Shown here: piece after piece, positions 33,893 through 44,067 of the stretch | How positions within the stretch are numbered: position 1 is the stretch's first letter | Layout of the letters: each line of letters opens with the position of its first letter | NCBI GenBank assembly: GCA_004380135.1 | Contig: QXCR01000002.1 | Span: 124,001 to 188,000, forward strand | Length of the DNA: 64,000 nt | Source: Stemphylium vesicarium | Taxonomy: Eukaryota; Ascomycota; Dothideomycetes; Pleosporales; Pleosporaceae | Direction: 5' to 3' | Notes under the pieces: generated by a model | Seen by the model: only the letters and a program-made list of their open reading frames with translations | What the model was told of the DNA's origin: nothing | The model's database searches: none | Position numbers and translations under genes: made by a program

Positions 33893-35137
33893 TCACTTCT
33901 TGACTATGTTGATGCCACTGTCCTTGTTCTTTTCCATAAACTGTCGCATCTCTTCCAGGTCGTCCATTTCATCGTCGCTATCGCCGTTCTCCGCTTTGGC
34001 TGGCGGTTTGGACGGCACTTGTGCAGCAGGTTGGGGCGGGGGATCTCGCATCTCCTTGGTTTCGTCTTCCCACGCCTTCCTCTCTTCCTCATCCAGCTCG
34101 TCTCGCCTGTCCAGCCACCTCTCTTGTACGTCGCGTGCGTCCATGGTAGCTCCATTCTCGCGCATGGCCATCTGCCAGACAGTATCATTTGCGCCCTCGA
34201 TTCCACCCATGGCGAACCCACCCGCTCTGTCTATTGCCCGCAAAAGCGTCATCATGCTTTTCTTGTCCTCCACCGCCAGAGTCTCGAAGCCCACCAGCGC
34301 AAAGTCCTCAACAAGTTCTACGATCGCCTTGTTAAGCGCGGAGAATTTTGACGTTGGCTCGTCATCATCGTCCAAGTCTTTGTTTGCGCCAGCTGTAGTA
34401 GGGCCCGGTATGCCGGATGTCTGCTCGCGGTTGAGGTGCGGTAGAAGATAGTGTAGATCCTGAACTTCGGTATAGTAATCGAGATTGAAGGGTAGGTTCG
34501 GATAGTTGCGCAGGTTGTCGATCTTGGTGAGGACATTCAAGTGAGGAAGATCCATCTGCAGCATGCTGCGCAGGGCGAGAAGCAGGGAGGAGACATATAG
34601 CGATGGTCGCGAAAGGATTATCGAATCAGTCAGATGTACGACGACGAGCTGACATGTGTTAGCGTTCAGTTGCAAGCCATGGGTGGTGGGCGAATACTCG
34701 ATACCCAAGTTTTTGAAGGCGGAAGAAGATGTTCCGCAGCGATCCGTGATGTGTAAATAGTTCGACCTGGCCTGGGCAATCAAACAGTATATAGTCATCT
34801 AGGGCATATCAGCATCCTGTCATATCTCTTGACTTGAAGTATGCGGACCTCCAAGTTCCTTCAAGCCCTCTTCCAGCCAGTCGAAGTTGTGCTCCAGCTC
34901 CTCAAGTGCGAATAAGACTCCTCCATTTGGGCCCAGCGTCTCTTGCTCCATAATCTCGTCAATGGTGACCAGGTCTCGGACATCCAAGGCGGGCTGATAT
35001 GAGGTATGGTCGTTCGCGGGGTCGAGGTTGACAACAGAGCATTTGCGCTCGATGGCGCCCATGAACTGCTGCATGCCATCGCAGTAGGTAGATTTTCCCG
35101 AGCCTGGAGGGCCGATGACCAGCTGTGCGAATGGCAT
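33893..35137 (-). CDS. GPN2: GPN-loop GTPase 2
   Basis: Small GTPase that assists assembly and nuclear import of RNA polymerase II/III. Minus-strand exons 35137-34849, 34798-34698 and 34648-33893, 381 residues. Walker A GPPGSGKST is at residues 9-17, the family-defining Gly-Pro-Asn loop at 69-71 (TLGPNGG), and the G3-like DDYILFDCPGQVELFTHH spans the first intron. The G4-type LTKIDNL follows in exon 3. The C-terminal tail is acidic and low complexity. The start MPFAQLVIGPPGSGKST matches GPN2 rather than GPN1/Npa3 or GPN3. It diverges from BUB3, with 197 bases between the two ATGs. Confidence 0.93.
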
Positions 35138-35334
35138 CTTTGCTGTTGTGCGAGGGACGTCGGATGCAAAGGCAGAGCGAGAAGCAAGGCAGCCCCGGAG
35201 GGGTGCTGAGGAACTTTTGGAGGGGCCTTAGCGTGCCTGGTATTTGTTTCTAAGGTTGGTTGCGGACCTCCGACCTTGCGGAGCTTCACTCAAGCTCCTA
35301 CTCTCGATAGCTTCTAGCAGCCACCGCCGCCAAC
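35138..35334. promoter_or_regulatory. Compact divergent GPN2/BUB3 promoter
   Basis: Only 197 bases lie between the two diverging start codons. No open frame of note. Such a short shared region implies overlapping or shared promoter elements. Confidence 0.6.
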
Positions 35335-36537
35335 ATGTCAAGTAAGTTACTTCTTTTCCTCCCGCTGTCATATTCATGTCGTTTTTGCGATGGCAGAGCC
35401 TTCTGTCTGGGACCTGTGCTGTCCATGTAGATATCACCCGTTGTCGCACCGCGCCGTGTTCCTGCTCCAAGTTCGTGATTTATATTCCATGAACGCGAAG
35501 CTAAATAAACAGGTCAATTCGAGCTTGCGCAAAACCCTACCGAACCCATATCTTCCGTTAAGTTCGCAACGAACAATCCGACGCGGTTACTGGTCTCATC
35601 CTGGGATCGCCATGTATACCTCTACGATACCCACGCTGAGCCCGGCGGAAAGCTGCTTCAGAAATTCGAACACCGCGCGCCAGTTCTAGATGTATGCTTC
35701 GGTCGTGATGACAACGAAGCCTTCTCATGTGGCTTGGACTGGGAAGTTCGGAGGATCGACCTCGAGACGGGCGCGCAAACCATCATGTCTACGCATTCGC
35801 AGGGTGTTCGCAACATCCTCTACTCTGCCGCGCACAACCTGTTAATTTCTGCGTCATGGGACTCGACACTACACCTGCACGACCTATCGCAACCGGGCGA
35901 CTTCTCCGCTGTCCGTCTGCCGTCGAAACCATTTTCGCTTTCTGCGTCGTCAACCAAATTGGTAGTCGCCATGGCGAGCAGAGCAGTCAACATCTACGAG
36001 CTAGAGAAGCTAGCGGCGGCGGCTAAAACTGGAGGAGGGCAAGAGGTGGGTGTCGAGCCATGGCAGCAAAGAGAGAGCTCGATGAAGTACATGACACGCG
36101 CCGTGTCGTGCATGCCCAACGATGCTGGCTACTCGAGTTCGAGCATCGAAGGTCGCGTGGCGGTCGAGTGGTTTGATCCGTCCGAAGAGTCACAGTCGCG
36201 AAAGTACGCTTTCAAGTGCCATAGGCAACAAGTGGATGGTCAAGACGTCGTGTACCCAGTCCACGCGCTAGCCTACCACCCAGTTCACGGTACCTTTGCC
36301 ACAGGAGGCGGAGATGGCGTAGTAGCACTCTGGGATGCTGTGGCAAAGAGGAGGATACGACAATACCAGAAATTCCCCGCCAGCGTTCAGACGATCGATT
36401 TCTCAAACGACGGCAAATACGTGGCCATTGGTGTTAGCCCAGGGTTTGAGGATGGCGTAGATGATGTACCAGACGGCGTCACCAAGGTATTCATTAGGGA
36501 GCTGAGTGCGACTGAAGCTTCAGGCAAAAAGAAATAG
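35335..36537 (+). CDS. BUB3: Spindle-checkpoint protein Bub3
   Basis: WD40 protein that binds Bub1/Mad3 and phosphorylated Spc105 at kinetochores. Exon 1 is only seven bases (35335-35341); a 171-base intron (donor GTAAGT, acceptor AACAG) joins it to 35513-36537, giving 343 residues. Blades are visible at PTRLLVSSWDRHVYLYDTHA, VLDVCFGRDDNEAFSCGLDWEVRRID, VRNILYSAAHNLLISASWDSTLHLHD and GTFATGGGDGVVALWDAVAKRR. The Bub3-specific pair GRVAVEWFDPS and KYAFKCHR separates it from Rae1. The intron model is needed because exon 2 has no ATG before the first blade. Confidence 0.93.
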
Positions 36538-37014
36538 GCATGACATGAGTTGCTGCAGAGAACCCTGGACACGTTTTTTTGGAGCTACACGCTGGAAAGA
36601 TAATTATACCAATCGATGAAGAACTAAAAGCTGCGAAATTGTCTTGTTCCTGATTTTCGGGGTTTTCATAGTACACGAGGTTTGTCCTGAGATGTGATGC
36701 TTGTAACTTCGACATGTTGACTTGCAAAGGGCTCCTGATTGTACCGGAGATGCCTGGCGGTGTCATCATTGACGTCGTAGCTGCATTTCTATTGCCCCAC
36801 CAACAAACAAGTGTTTCAGCGCTCCGTTTGACGCGTACGAATGCAGTTGGAAAAGGGTTTGAAGCCGTGGGCTAGGTACGCACAGGAGAGGACTCCCTTC
36901 GATGTTGCAGCGGCATGCGGTATGTGAGGTGTTTCAGATCTGTTCAAAATGAATGAGGTAGAAGGCAAGAAAAGGACCTAGAATGATAATAAAGATTGGT
37001 AAAGAGGGGTTAGA
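36538..37014. other. Intergenic, convergent 3' ends
   Basis: About 480 bases between the BUB3 stop and the damaged acyltransferase. Short minus frame 36494-36769 overlaps the BUB3 end and is not a gene. Confidence 0.5.
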
Positions 37015-38362
37015 TTACTTCGCCAAATTCTTCAGTACATCTTCTTTCACACTTTCTACAAACCCGTCCATCTGCTCTTTAGTATGATATGCCGCGTTAT
37101 ACACCACGCTCAGCGTCAAATTTCCCCTGAACATCCACACGTAAACCACGAATTGCCTGCTCAGTAGTTCCGTTCCAGACCAACATCCACGACTTCGAGA
37201 CCGGACTCCGCGGATCCATACGACTCGGGCACATGCTGCGATAGCTTACCAACACTGCTCATATCTACGTCATTTGGTGGCGCGGCGCTTTCGACCGCTG
37301 CAGGAGGGTCGCGCAGCACAGCGCAAAGCGAGCTGGCGCAAACGCGATACATGTCGGTGAAGTCTTTGGACAGCCCGGCACGGTAGATCGACGTATACAC
37401 TTTCGCAAGTTCGTCCCAAGTCTGCATCACCTCAGCTTTGACCATCCCTCTAGTCGTGAGCAAGCAAGCCGCAGATTGGGACGTGTTGTACGGCTCGGGG
37501 AGGTCGGGCTTGAAGCTAAACCTCGCTGTTAAGGTGTAATGCTGTTCTTTCCACTGAGAGGTCGCGGAGTGCCATTTTGCTCTTGCAACCGAAACGTCGA
37601 TTGCTGCTGTAACGCTCGCATCCTTCTCTTTACACTTCCTGATCACAGAGATTGTTTCTTCTTCCGAGAAGGACGTCCTAGATACTACCGTGCCCCCAGA
37701 CACCGTGGTTTCATCGCCGAGATAAGTTATCCCGACTGCCCCTTGAACTAATCTAAATGTCTCGAGATAGGATCATCTGAGTCTTTTTGTCTCTCATGTA
37801 TCCCATGGATCTCGGGAATTTTTGCAATGGTTTCGATACTTGGGCTCAGTCTCTCAACTTCTTCTCTCCACGGCAATGTCGTCGGATCAGATAGATTGGG
37901 ATCAGCAATGAGTTTGAGCAGTGCGTCGAGAAGCTGTGTTACCCCTATGCTGTCGCTCCGCCAATGCGATTTATGACATAGAGCCTCGCAAGAGTGTGGC
38001 AGGTATGTCAATGCCCAGTATTTTGGCATCCTCTTTCTGGCCATCACGTCTCCTACGCTCTTCGCCCCTTCATCCACTACGAAACTCTCTTCAGCCCACT
38101 CCTCCAACCACACAGCAGGTACGTCATACACCAGCTCAGAATGATCTCCTGATAAATAAGCCGCCATACTGAGTCCTGAAAGCACAGATGCGACCGTGCT
38201 TTTCGAAGCCGTTGTTCCAACCACACAGACGTCAGTGACCCACGCGGTTTCAAAGTAGCCGGACTGAAATAGACCACTGCTCGCGACCCAAGTTTCTCGT
38301 AGAGTCGCCAACGAGTGTGATGTAAGTTTAGTTTGGACCAAGCGGGCACATGTAATGCCCAT
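37015..38362 (-). pseudogene. HxxxD-type O-acyltransferase-like gene, frame-shifted
   Basis: Three consecutive minus-strand frames together resemble one fungal acyltransferase of the condensation-domain/alcohol-acetyltransferase superfamily. Frame 1 (38362-37748) holds VYDVPAVWLEEWAEESFVV and the active-site HWRSD (HxxxD) followed by SIGVTQLLDALL. Frame 2 (to about 37170) holds TYLGDETTVSGG and SFSEEETISVIRKCKEKDASVTAAI. Frame 3 (to the stop at 37017-37015) holds ELLSRQFVVYVWMFRGNLTLSVVYN. The frame 2-to-3 change near 37165-37180 has no room for an intron and equals one lost base. The frame 1-to-2 change near 37750 also equals one lost base, though a 5'-shifted intron (donor GTATCG, acceptor ATTAG) could explain it. 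The N-terminus before residue 40 is poorly conserved. Confidence 0.65.
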
Positions 38363-39299
38363 GATGAGTGGGAGAGGAGGTGTATGCTTCTTGGGCGATC
38401 GCAGAAAGGAAAGTGGGACTTGCTGCAGAGAATTGTCATATTTTTACATATTTCGATACCACTCGGAAAAATGTATCTGGTGCATGTGAATCCATGCGCT
38501 TAGGTCATCTGCGTTCTGCGGAGCGGACCTGGGTAACGTTCATGGCTTTGCGTGCCCAGCTTCCAACACTGATCAGCCGCGTTAGTATCAAGAGCGCTTA
38601 TGGGCACTAAACACCCCTTTCCGCAGCAAAGAAGTTACTCGATATTCTTGTTCTGCCGTTCGTTCCTGGCCTGTCAACAAATTGCAGGTAGGTTATTGGT
38701 GTTCGTTGGCCGCTGTCTAGTCATGCATGCCTGCGCCCTTTTCCGCTTCAGCCCTTCGGCTTCCCGCACCGTCAAACACCATCACTGCAGGCAGTGAACC
38801 GCGGGGCTGTTCAGCTCTGCACTGCAAGCATGCTCTTCAAACATTTTAGCATGTACATATACCACTCTATTCGTCATGATTTCAGGAAAGTAGCTACATC
38901 ACAAAAGCACTCGAACAACTGGAAAGCTGTACGCCTACAAAGGCAACCAGTCCGATCTTCGGATCAGATTGCTTTCCTTTTTGTGCGCCAAGCAAATCTG
39001 AGCGCAAATTCGGTCCCGGGTACGCGCGAGCTGACTGCATGAATGAGTGCGGAGTTCTTTTTGCATCTTGACTCATTCGTTCCATGTATGGGAACTTGGG
39101 TCGCCCATCTTCTACGTCCAGGCTCGTAACGCCTTTGTCTCCGGCTTTTGGCATGGCTTCAATTATTAGATTACGAGAACGAAAAGAGGCTGGGAAATTC
39201 ATTGTTTGCAACTAGCATAGTGAGGTTAGCTGCACTTCATCCATAAAATTCATGAACGTGAAAGAATGTCCAGCGCGCTTCCATCACCCTGATCTACTT
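38363..39299. other. Intergenic
   Basis: About 940 bases with no supportable gene; short frames on both strands, none with a motif. Separates the damaged acyltransferase from the AAA relic. Confidence 0.4.
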
Positions 39300-39860
39300 C
39301 TTCTTTGCCCTGTATATTTCATCCTGACTCTTGAGCTCCGCCTTGAACACCTTCGTCTGCGTCGCCACTCTGATAAATTCCTGATTTGGCGTCCGTTGAA
39401 AGACAAGTTTTCGGTGTCCTTCTTGGCTCATGTGATAAGTTCGTTGTAGTTCTCAATGAGCTTCTTGCGTTTGAGTTGTTCCAAGAAAGACTGGAAGATC
39501 CCGAGAACGCTGTCCAGAGTCAAGCTGGTCGTACTTGATGGCAATGTCTACAAGATGTTGTGCTGTATTTACAAGGCACTCGTGAGAGAAGGGTAGGATA
39601 ATAACGTACGAAAGCGGCTCTGGACGGCAACGTCAAACGACTTCACGCGATTGGCCGTTAAAATGAGGACGCTATCGTAGTGTTCGATCACCGGAAGAAG
39701 GACATGCAGTGTCGGTCAATGATCATAGGGACGAATTCGATCAAGCCTGGTACTATGGCATTGCACTTCAGATCAGTCTCCCGAAGCGCTACATGTTGCT
39801 CATACACACTCCCCCAAAAAAGGCGGTCAAAATACTCTCAAAAGGCCACTAGCCGGAGTT
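39300..39860 (-). pseudogene. Relic of an AAA+ ATPase domain
   Basis: Read on the minus strand, pieces of the AAA core appear in the right order but in shifting frames. About 39835-39745 gives SVYEQHVALRETDLKCNAIV (the helix after Walker B). About 39690-39610 gives EHYDSVLILTANR (sensor 1), followed by VKSFDVAVQSRF (arginine-finger region, SRF). About 39410-39370 gives SFNGRQIRN, the lid/sensor-2 signature of the fungal BCS1-like or mitochondrial AAA family that usually reads ELNGRQIRN. In-frame stops and frameshifts lie between them, and Walker A and most of Walker B are missing. A decayed gene fragment, not expressed as an ATPase. Confidence 0.6.
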
Positions 39861-40017
39861 TGATCGGGTTCTCAGCACATATTCGGACGATGTGAATGTT
39901 GTCACACTAGTAAATGCGCAACACGGTGGGCTAGCGGGCGCGACGTTGGCCCTGTTCTCTGTAAGGTCTGCTTCCAGTCAGCAGTTTGAAGCTAAGCCAT
40001 AATCCCAGGCAGCATAG

Positions 40018-41040
40018 ATGAAAGGGAAAAACGACGAGGCGATCACGGCAGCTATGGCACAAATGTCAGATCGACTCCCAGATCTTCAGATCTACCGGGA
40101 GATTTATTCCGACCCAGTACTCGCCGGCATGCGTTTGAACGCATGTAAGGATGTAATTACGCTCGCACGAGAAGCAGTTTCGTTTTACCTAAGTGCTACC
40201 TGGGGTTAGTAGAGCCAAATGAACCATCTGAGGCATCACACACCATTGTCAGGACGACAAATATCCAGTCTCGGGAAACCACTTCAATTCGAAGTGATGG
40301 AGCAAGGTATGATGGATAATCTTAACCGAATCGGACCGCGATGCGAAGCACTATTGGCATACCAGGTTGATAATTGGGTCCAAGAGATTGAGAGCAAGTC
40401 TTCAATATTCCATTGAAGAAGATTCCTGGCCATATGCTGATGTTTGGAAGGCCTACAGAAGAGGATGGGTGGTGACACCATCATGGAAATAAAGAGGGCG
40501 CTGCAGCTCGATGACTATTACACAGAAGAGGAAATCGAATTGCTCAAGCGGCATCGGAACCTGTTGGATTCTATATTCGACAATGACAGACATCGAGAGA
40601 AGCTGCGTGTAGATAAAGTGGGCCGCGGGTGGCAGGACAACCGTTCTCTCCTATTCACGCTCTCGGATCGTAATGAGACTGGAGTTAGCTCGCCAGCGTC
40701 GTGGCTCTCACCAATGGTGGTCGACTTGGCCCTATCATTACTTTCGGAAGGACAGAGGGTGCTTTTCGCCAGTTGCGATGCTTCGAGCACTTCAGAAACA
40801 GTGCTTTCGCGACTTGCATTTCAGCTGCTAGTGCAAAACCCCGCAGCGATTCGGAAAGTTGAGGAGTGGGCTGCGATTCGGAAATTGATATCCCGTCGCG
40901 ACGAAGATCGTCCTGATGGTCCATCGAGCCGAGTTTTGGGACTGGGAGGCGAGCAAGAGCGCTGTTCTCAAGCGGGGGACGGACGCTGAACTATGTCAAG
41001 CGCTACGTCTTGACCAGCGTCGTGTATAGGGTAAGGGCAA
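40018..41040 (+). pseudogene. Decayed STAND/NACHT-like accessory gene fragment
   Basis: Begins in an exon-like segment (acceptor GCATAG before 40018) reading LPDLQIYREIYSDPVLAGMRL and KDVITLAREAVSFYLSATW. A clean 48-base intron (40205-40252, donor GTTAGT, acceptor GTCAG) leads to LGKPLQFEVMEQGMMDNLNRIG. Frame changes then occur near 40393, near 40460 and near 40915, after which WDWEASKSAVLKRGTDAE continues in the new frame to a stop at about 41040. The helical N-terminal style resembles that of fungal NACHT/STAND proteins. No P-loop or repeat domain is present, so the family call is tentative. The fragment abuts the ELP4 promoter, which implies 3' truncation. Confidence 0.5.
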
Positions 41041-41164
41041 TGCGTCATATCACTCTGGTTGGAGTCGAGAGCGATGATGGCATCGCTGGTGGAATCCCCC
41101 CCATTAGTCTTATCGATAGCCCCTCCAACATTTTCGACGTGTCGCGATTTTTCCAAACACCAAG

Positions 41165-42432
41165 ATGGCATTCCGCAAGCGCAACATAGCGCTTTCACGC
41201 GCACCAACAGGAGAAGACGCGTCAAATGCGCCCCCTTCCCCTTCTGTATCTGCGCCAGCGCCAACGCCCCCGGGCGTCCGCCCTTCGCCCATCGATGGCC
41301 GCCCCACCACTTCGACCGGCACGCCCTCGCTTGACGGGATTTTGGCAGGACATGCTGGCCTCGCGCTGGGGCACTCGATACTGATAGGAGAAAGTGGAAC
41401 TACCGACTATTCAGGCGCATTGCTGCGGTTTTACGCCGCCGAGGGCGTGGTGCAGGGCCACAAGGTGCATGTGGTGGGCATGGGCGAATTCTGGGGAAGA
41501 GAACTGCCAGGGATATCAGAGGACAAGTCAGATAAGAGGAAAGAAGGCAAGGAACGGGCAGAGAAGATGAAGATAGCATGGAGATACGAAGGGCTGGGAC
41601 AGTTTGAGACTGCTAGAGGTGCGTCTTGTATATTTAGTTCGAATGCAATGCTGCGTCTTGAACGACTCTGACGGGGTGTGTGGCAGGCTCTCCAAATGTG
41701 CAAAGGACGACGACCCAAGGCGACGGCGCGACAGAAGAACAGGCTGTGTTCTGCCATACATTCGATCTGGCGAAGCGACTCACCCTGCCTGTGGGAACGG
41801 CAATCAACTATGTGCCCATACCCTCCACGGCGGCAGCAGCTTCCTCGTCGCCCTTCCCTTCCATCCTACAGAACATACGGCAACAGCTCGCTTCAACGCC
41901 AGCTCACACAATCCATCGCATCGTGGTACCGTCTCTCCTCTCACCAGCGCTATACCCTTCATCATCGGCACACCCAACCGCGATACTCCAGTTCCTTCAT
42001 GCTCTACGGGCACTGCTGCGGCAATACCCCACGCGCTTGACCGCGATCATCACCCTCCCATTGACGCTATACCCGCGCTCCTCCGGCCTTGTCCGCTGGA
42101 TGGAGATACTCTCGGACGGTGTCTTTGAGCTGTCTCCGTTCCCGTATTCGCGTATGCAAGCGCTCGCACAGTCGGCGGGTACCACAAAGGACGAGGAACG
42201 ACCGCAGGGTATGTTTGCGGTACACAAGCTACCCGTGTTCCATGAGAAGGGTGGAGGTGGCGGTGCGGAGGATCTAGGCGAGGATATGGCGTTTACGCTG
42301 AGTCGGCGGAAGTTTGTGATTGCGAAGTTTAGCTTGCCGCCCATGGAGGGAGACACAGAGGCGCAGGAGGAAGCTGTAAGGGAAGCGGCTGGTGTCAGCA
42401 CAATGCCGAAGAAGCAGGATCTAGAGTTCTAG
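41165..42432 (+). CDS. ELP4: Elongator subunit Elp4
   Basis: RecA-fold subunit of the Elp4-5-6 ring of Elongator, needed for wobble-uridine (mcm5/ncm5) modification of tRNAs. Exons 41165-41618 and 41687-42432, 399 residues. After a Pro-rich N-terminus, the family pattern STGTPSLDGILAGHAGLALGHSILI appears (a RecA-like start with no real Walker A), then GESGTTDYSGALLRFYAAEGVVQGHKVHVVG. Exon 2 carries FCHTFDLAKRL, ILQFLHALRALLRQYPTRL and SDGVFELSPFPYS, then a conserved end, KLPVFHEK and FTLSRRKFVIAKFSLPP. The intron (68 bases) is in phase. Only about 125 bases separate it from the upstream pseudogene. Confidence 0.93.
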
Positions 42433-42495
42433 AATGCGCAAGTTGTCTGGTGCATGAGATACCCAGTAAGGCACCGAGATGGCCAGTTGGCTTCT

Positions 42496-42741
42496 TCATT
42501 CCGAGTCGCTGTCATCCCCAAGCATATCTTCCATCTCAATCTGTTCCCATCCTGAGCTGCCAGCCCCAGAACCAAAGCCACGCGTGTAGTTGCGACCGAA
42601 TGATGCATTTCGAGGATTAAAGGTGACGCCCGCGATTCGGGCTCGGAATCCCTCACCCATGCATGAGGATGCGGCAAGGAAGGCGAGAAAAAAGAGAAAT
42701 GGGATGAAGAGCAACAAGCTCAAAAGGACTAGCACGTTCAT
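42496..42741 (-). CDS. Small single-pass membrane protein (81 aa)
   Basis: ATG at 42741, 81 residues. A strongly hydrophobic N-terminus (VLVLLSLLLFIPFLFFLAFLAAS, about residues 3-25) is a signal anchor. Then comes FRARIAGVTFNPRNASFGRNYTRGFG and an acidic tail (WEQIEMEDMLGDDSDSE). Not recognised as a named family, but the balance of anchor, basic middle and acidic tail, and its compact position between two intact genes, argue that it is real. The tail ends 63 bases from the ELP4 stop (convergent); its start faces the EF-hand gene across 173 bases. Confidence 0.65.
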   Translation of the reverse strand: MNVLVLLSLLLFIPFLFFLAFLAASSCMGEGFRARIAGVTFNPRNASFGRNYTRGFGSGAGSSGWEQIEMEDMLGDDSDSE

Positions 42742-42914
42742 TGCGGGCTGGTGATGTTATCGGTGCCGTGATGAAGGCCCAAGCATGCGGAAATGTTCGA
42801 GACCCCTATGACATAGTGTCGGCGATTGGCTGTTCGTAGACCGAGCCCCTGTCTATCAACACAACAGCCCAGCTCGCCCACTTTGCTCTGTCAAGTCTCT
42901 CAACCCTGATAAAG

Positions 42915-43607
42915 ATGAATCGCATATTACAGGTGCCCTTTAGTGCGCTCCTGCTGCTGTCATGCGCCCTCAATGCCTCGGCGCATGGCAACACCGAGCA
43001 TGCACAAGTCGAAGTCGCACCAGACGCCGACTGGGCGACGCGACACATGGCTGGTACGAGCCTCTCCATGATCTCCACAAGATGAAACACAGACAAGGTA
43101 TCATAATCTAACAGCGCAACAGAGGAACATCACATTTCCGGCTTCGACGCAACAACCTTCTTCAACCTACACGACTACGACAGTACGGGTCTGTGGACAG
43201 CCATGGACATTCGACGAACCTACGGTCTCGAAGATCCGTCCAGCGCCTCCATTTCCGAGACCAAGAAACAAATGGTTGTCCAAACCATTCTCGACATGTT
43301 CGACATGAACAAGGACGGGGCGATTACCCTACCTGAATTCATCCAAAAGGACTCGGAAGGCACCAAACTACCAGACTTTGGATTTGGCCCGGGACACCAT
43401 GGCGATGACGAATACGAGTATGAGATTCACCATTGGGAGAAGTACCACAGTGGCGATGACGTCAAGGAGGAGGACCTGAACCACCCTGAGGATATTGCGC
43501 ATTTCAAAATGCACGAAGAGAAGGAAGCGAGGCAGGAGGAATGGGAGAGGCTGGAGCTTCGGGGTGTCATAGAGAAGAACATTCCGCCCAAGTACAGGCG
43601 GAATTAA
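42915..43607 (+). CDS. SSP120-like secretory-pathway EF-hand protein
   Basis: Exons 42915-43053 and 43123-43607, 207 residues. An N-terminal signal peptide (LLLLSCALNASA) precedes HISGFDATTFFNLHDYDSTGLW and a second EF-hand, DMFDMNKDGAITLPEF, whose loop has the canonical D-x-N-x-D-x-x-x-x-x-x-E spacing. The C-terminus is His/Asp/Glu-rich (HHGDDEYEYEIHHWEKYHSGDD). Yeast Ssp120 and animal nucleobindins share this plan; Ssp120 travels with the Emp46/47 cargo receptors in the early secretory pathway. The Ca-binding role is predicted from the loops only. Confidence 0.78.
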
Positions 43608-44067
43608 TGAGCCAAGATGCTTCTGAGAAGAGCTTTTGGCATTGATGAAGATTAGCTGACATGATGAGACGAAAAAATATCGTTGCAAATGAGGTCAACT
43701 CGCTCAGCTCTAGTGCTGTAAGTACAGACGCCATGTGAATACGGAGTATCCAAGAGCCAAGCGGCGGGTTTAATGCCCGATATTGCCCCACCTACTGCTC
43801 TGAAGACCCCATCTGGTCGCGTATGCGAATAGCCTTCTGATACGGCGAAACGAAATGCGGCAATAATCCCCTTCCAATACTTTAGAATATCCTTGGTGAA
43901 CCGCGTCCATTCAAATAATGATGACGAGGCCACTCAGCGGTAAAGGCCCGCATGCGCGTCACAAGGCAGCAGCACTTTAGTTCACCTTACAAAAGTAATT
44001 AATCAGTCGGCCTATCCAGCACCCTCCTGCTAGATTGTTCTTCAAAGACAATGCCAACACGATCACG
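43608..44067. other. Intergenic
   Basis: About 460 bases between the EF-hand gene and the next open frame. Contains a minus-strand frame overlapping the EF-hand 3' end; no domain seen. Confidence 0.45.

Noticed and set aside
33840..34451. Plus-strand 203-codon Ser-rich frame
   Set aside because: Antisense of the acidic C-terminal exon of GPN2.
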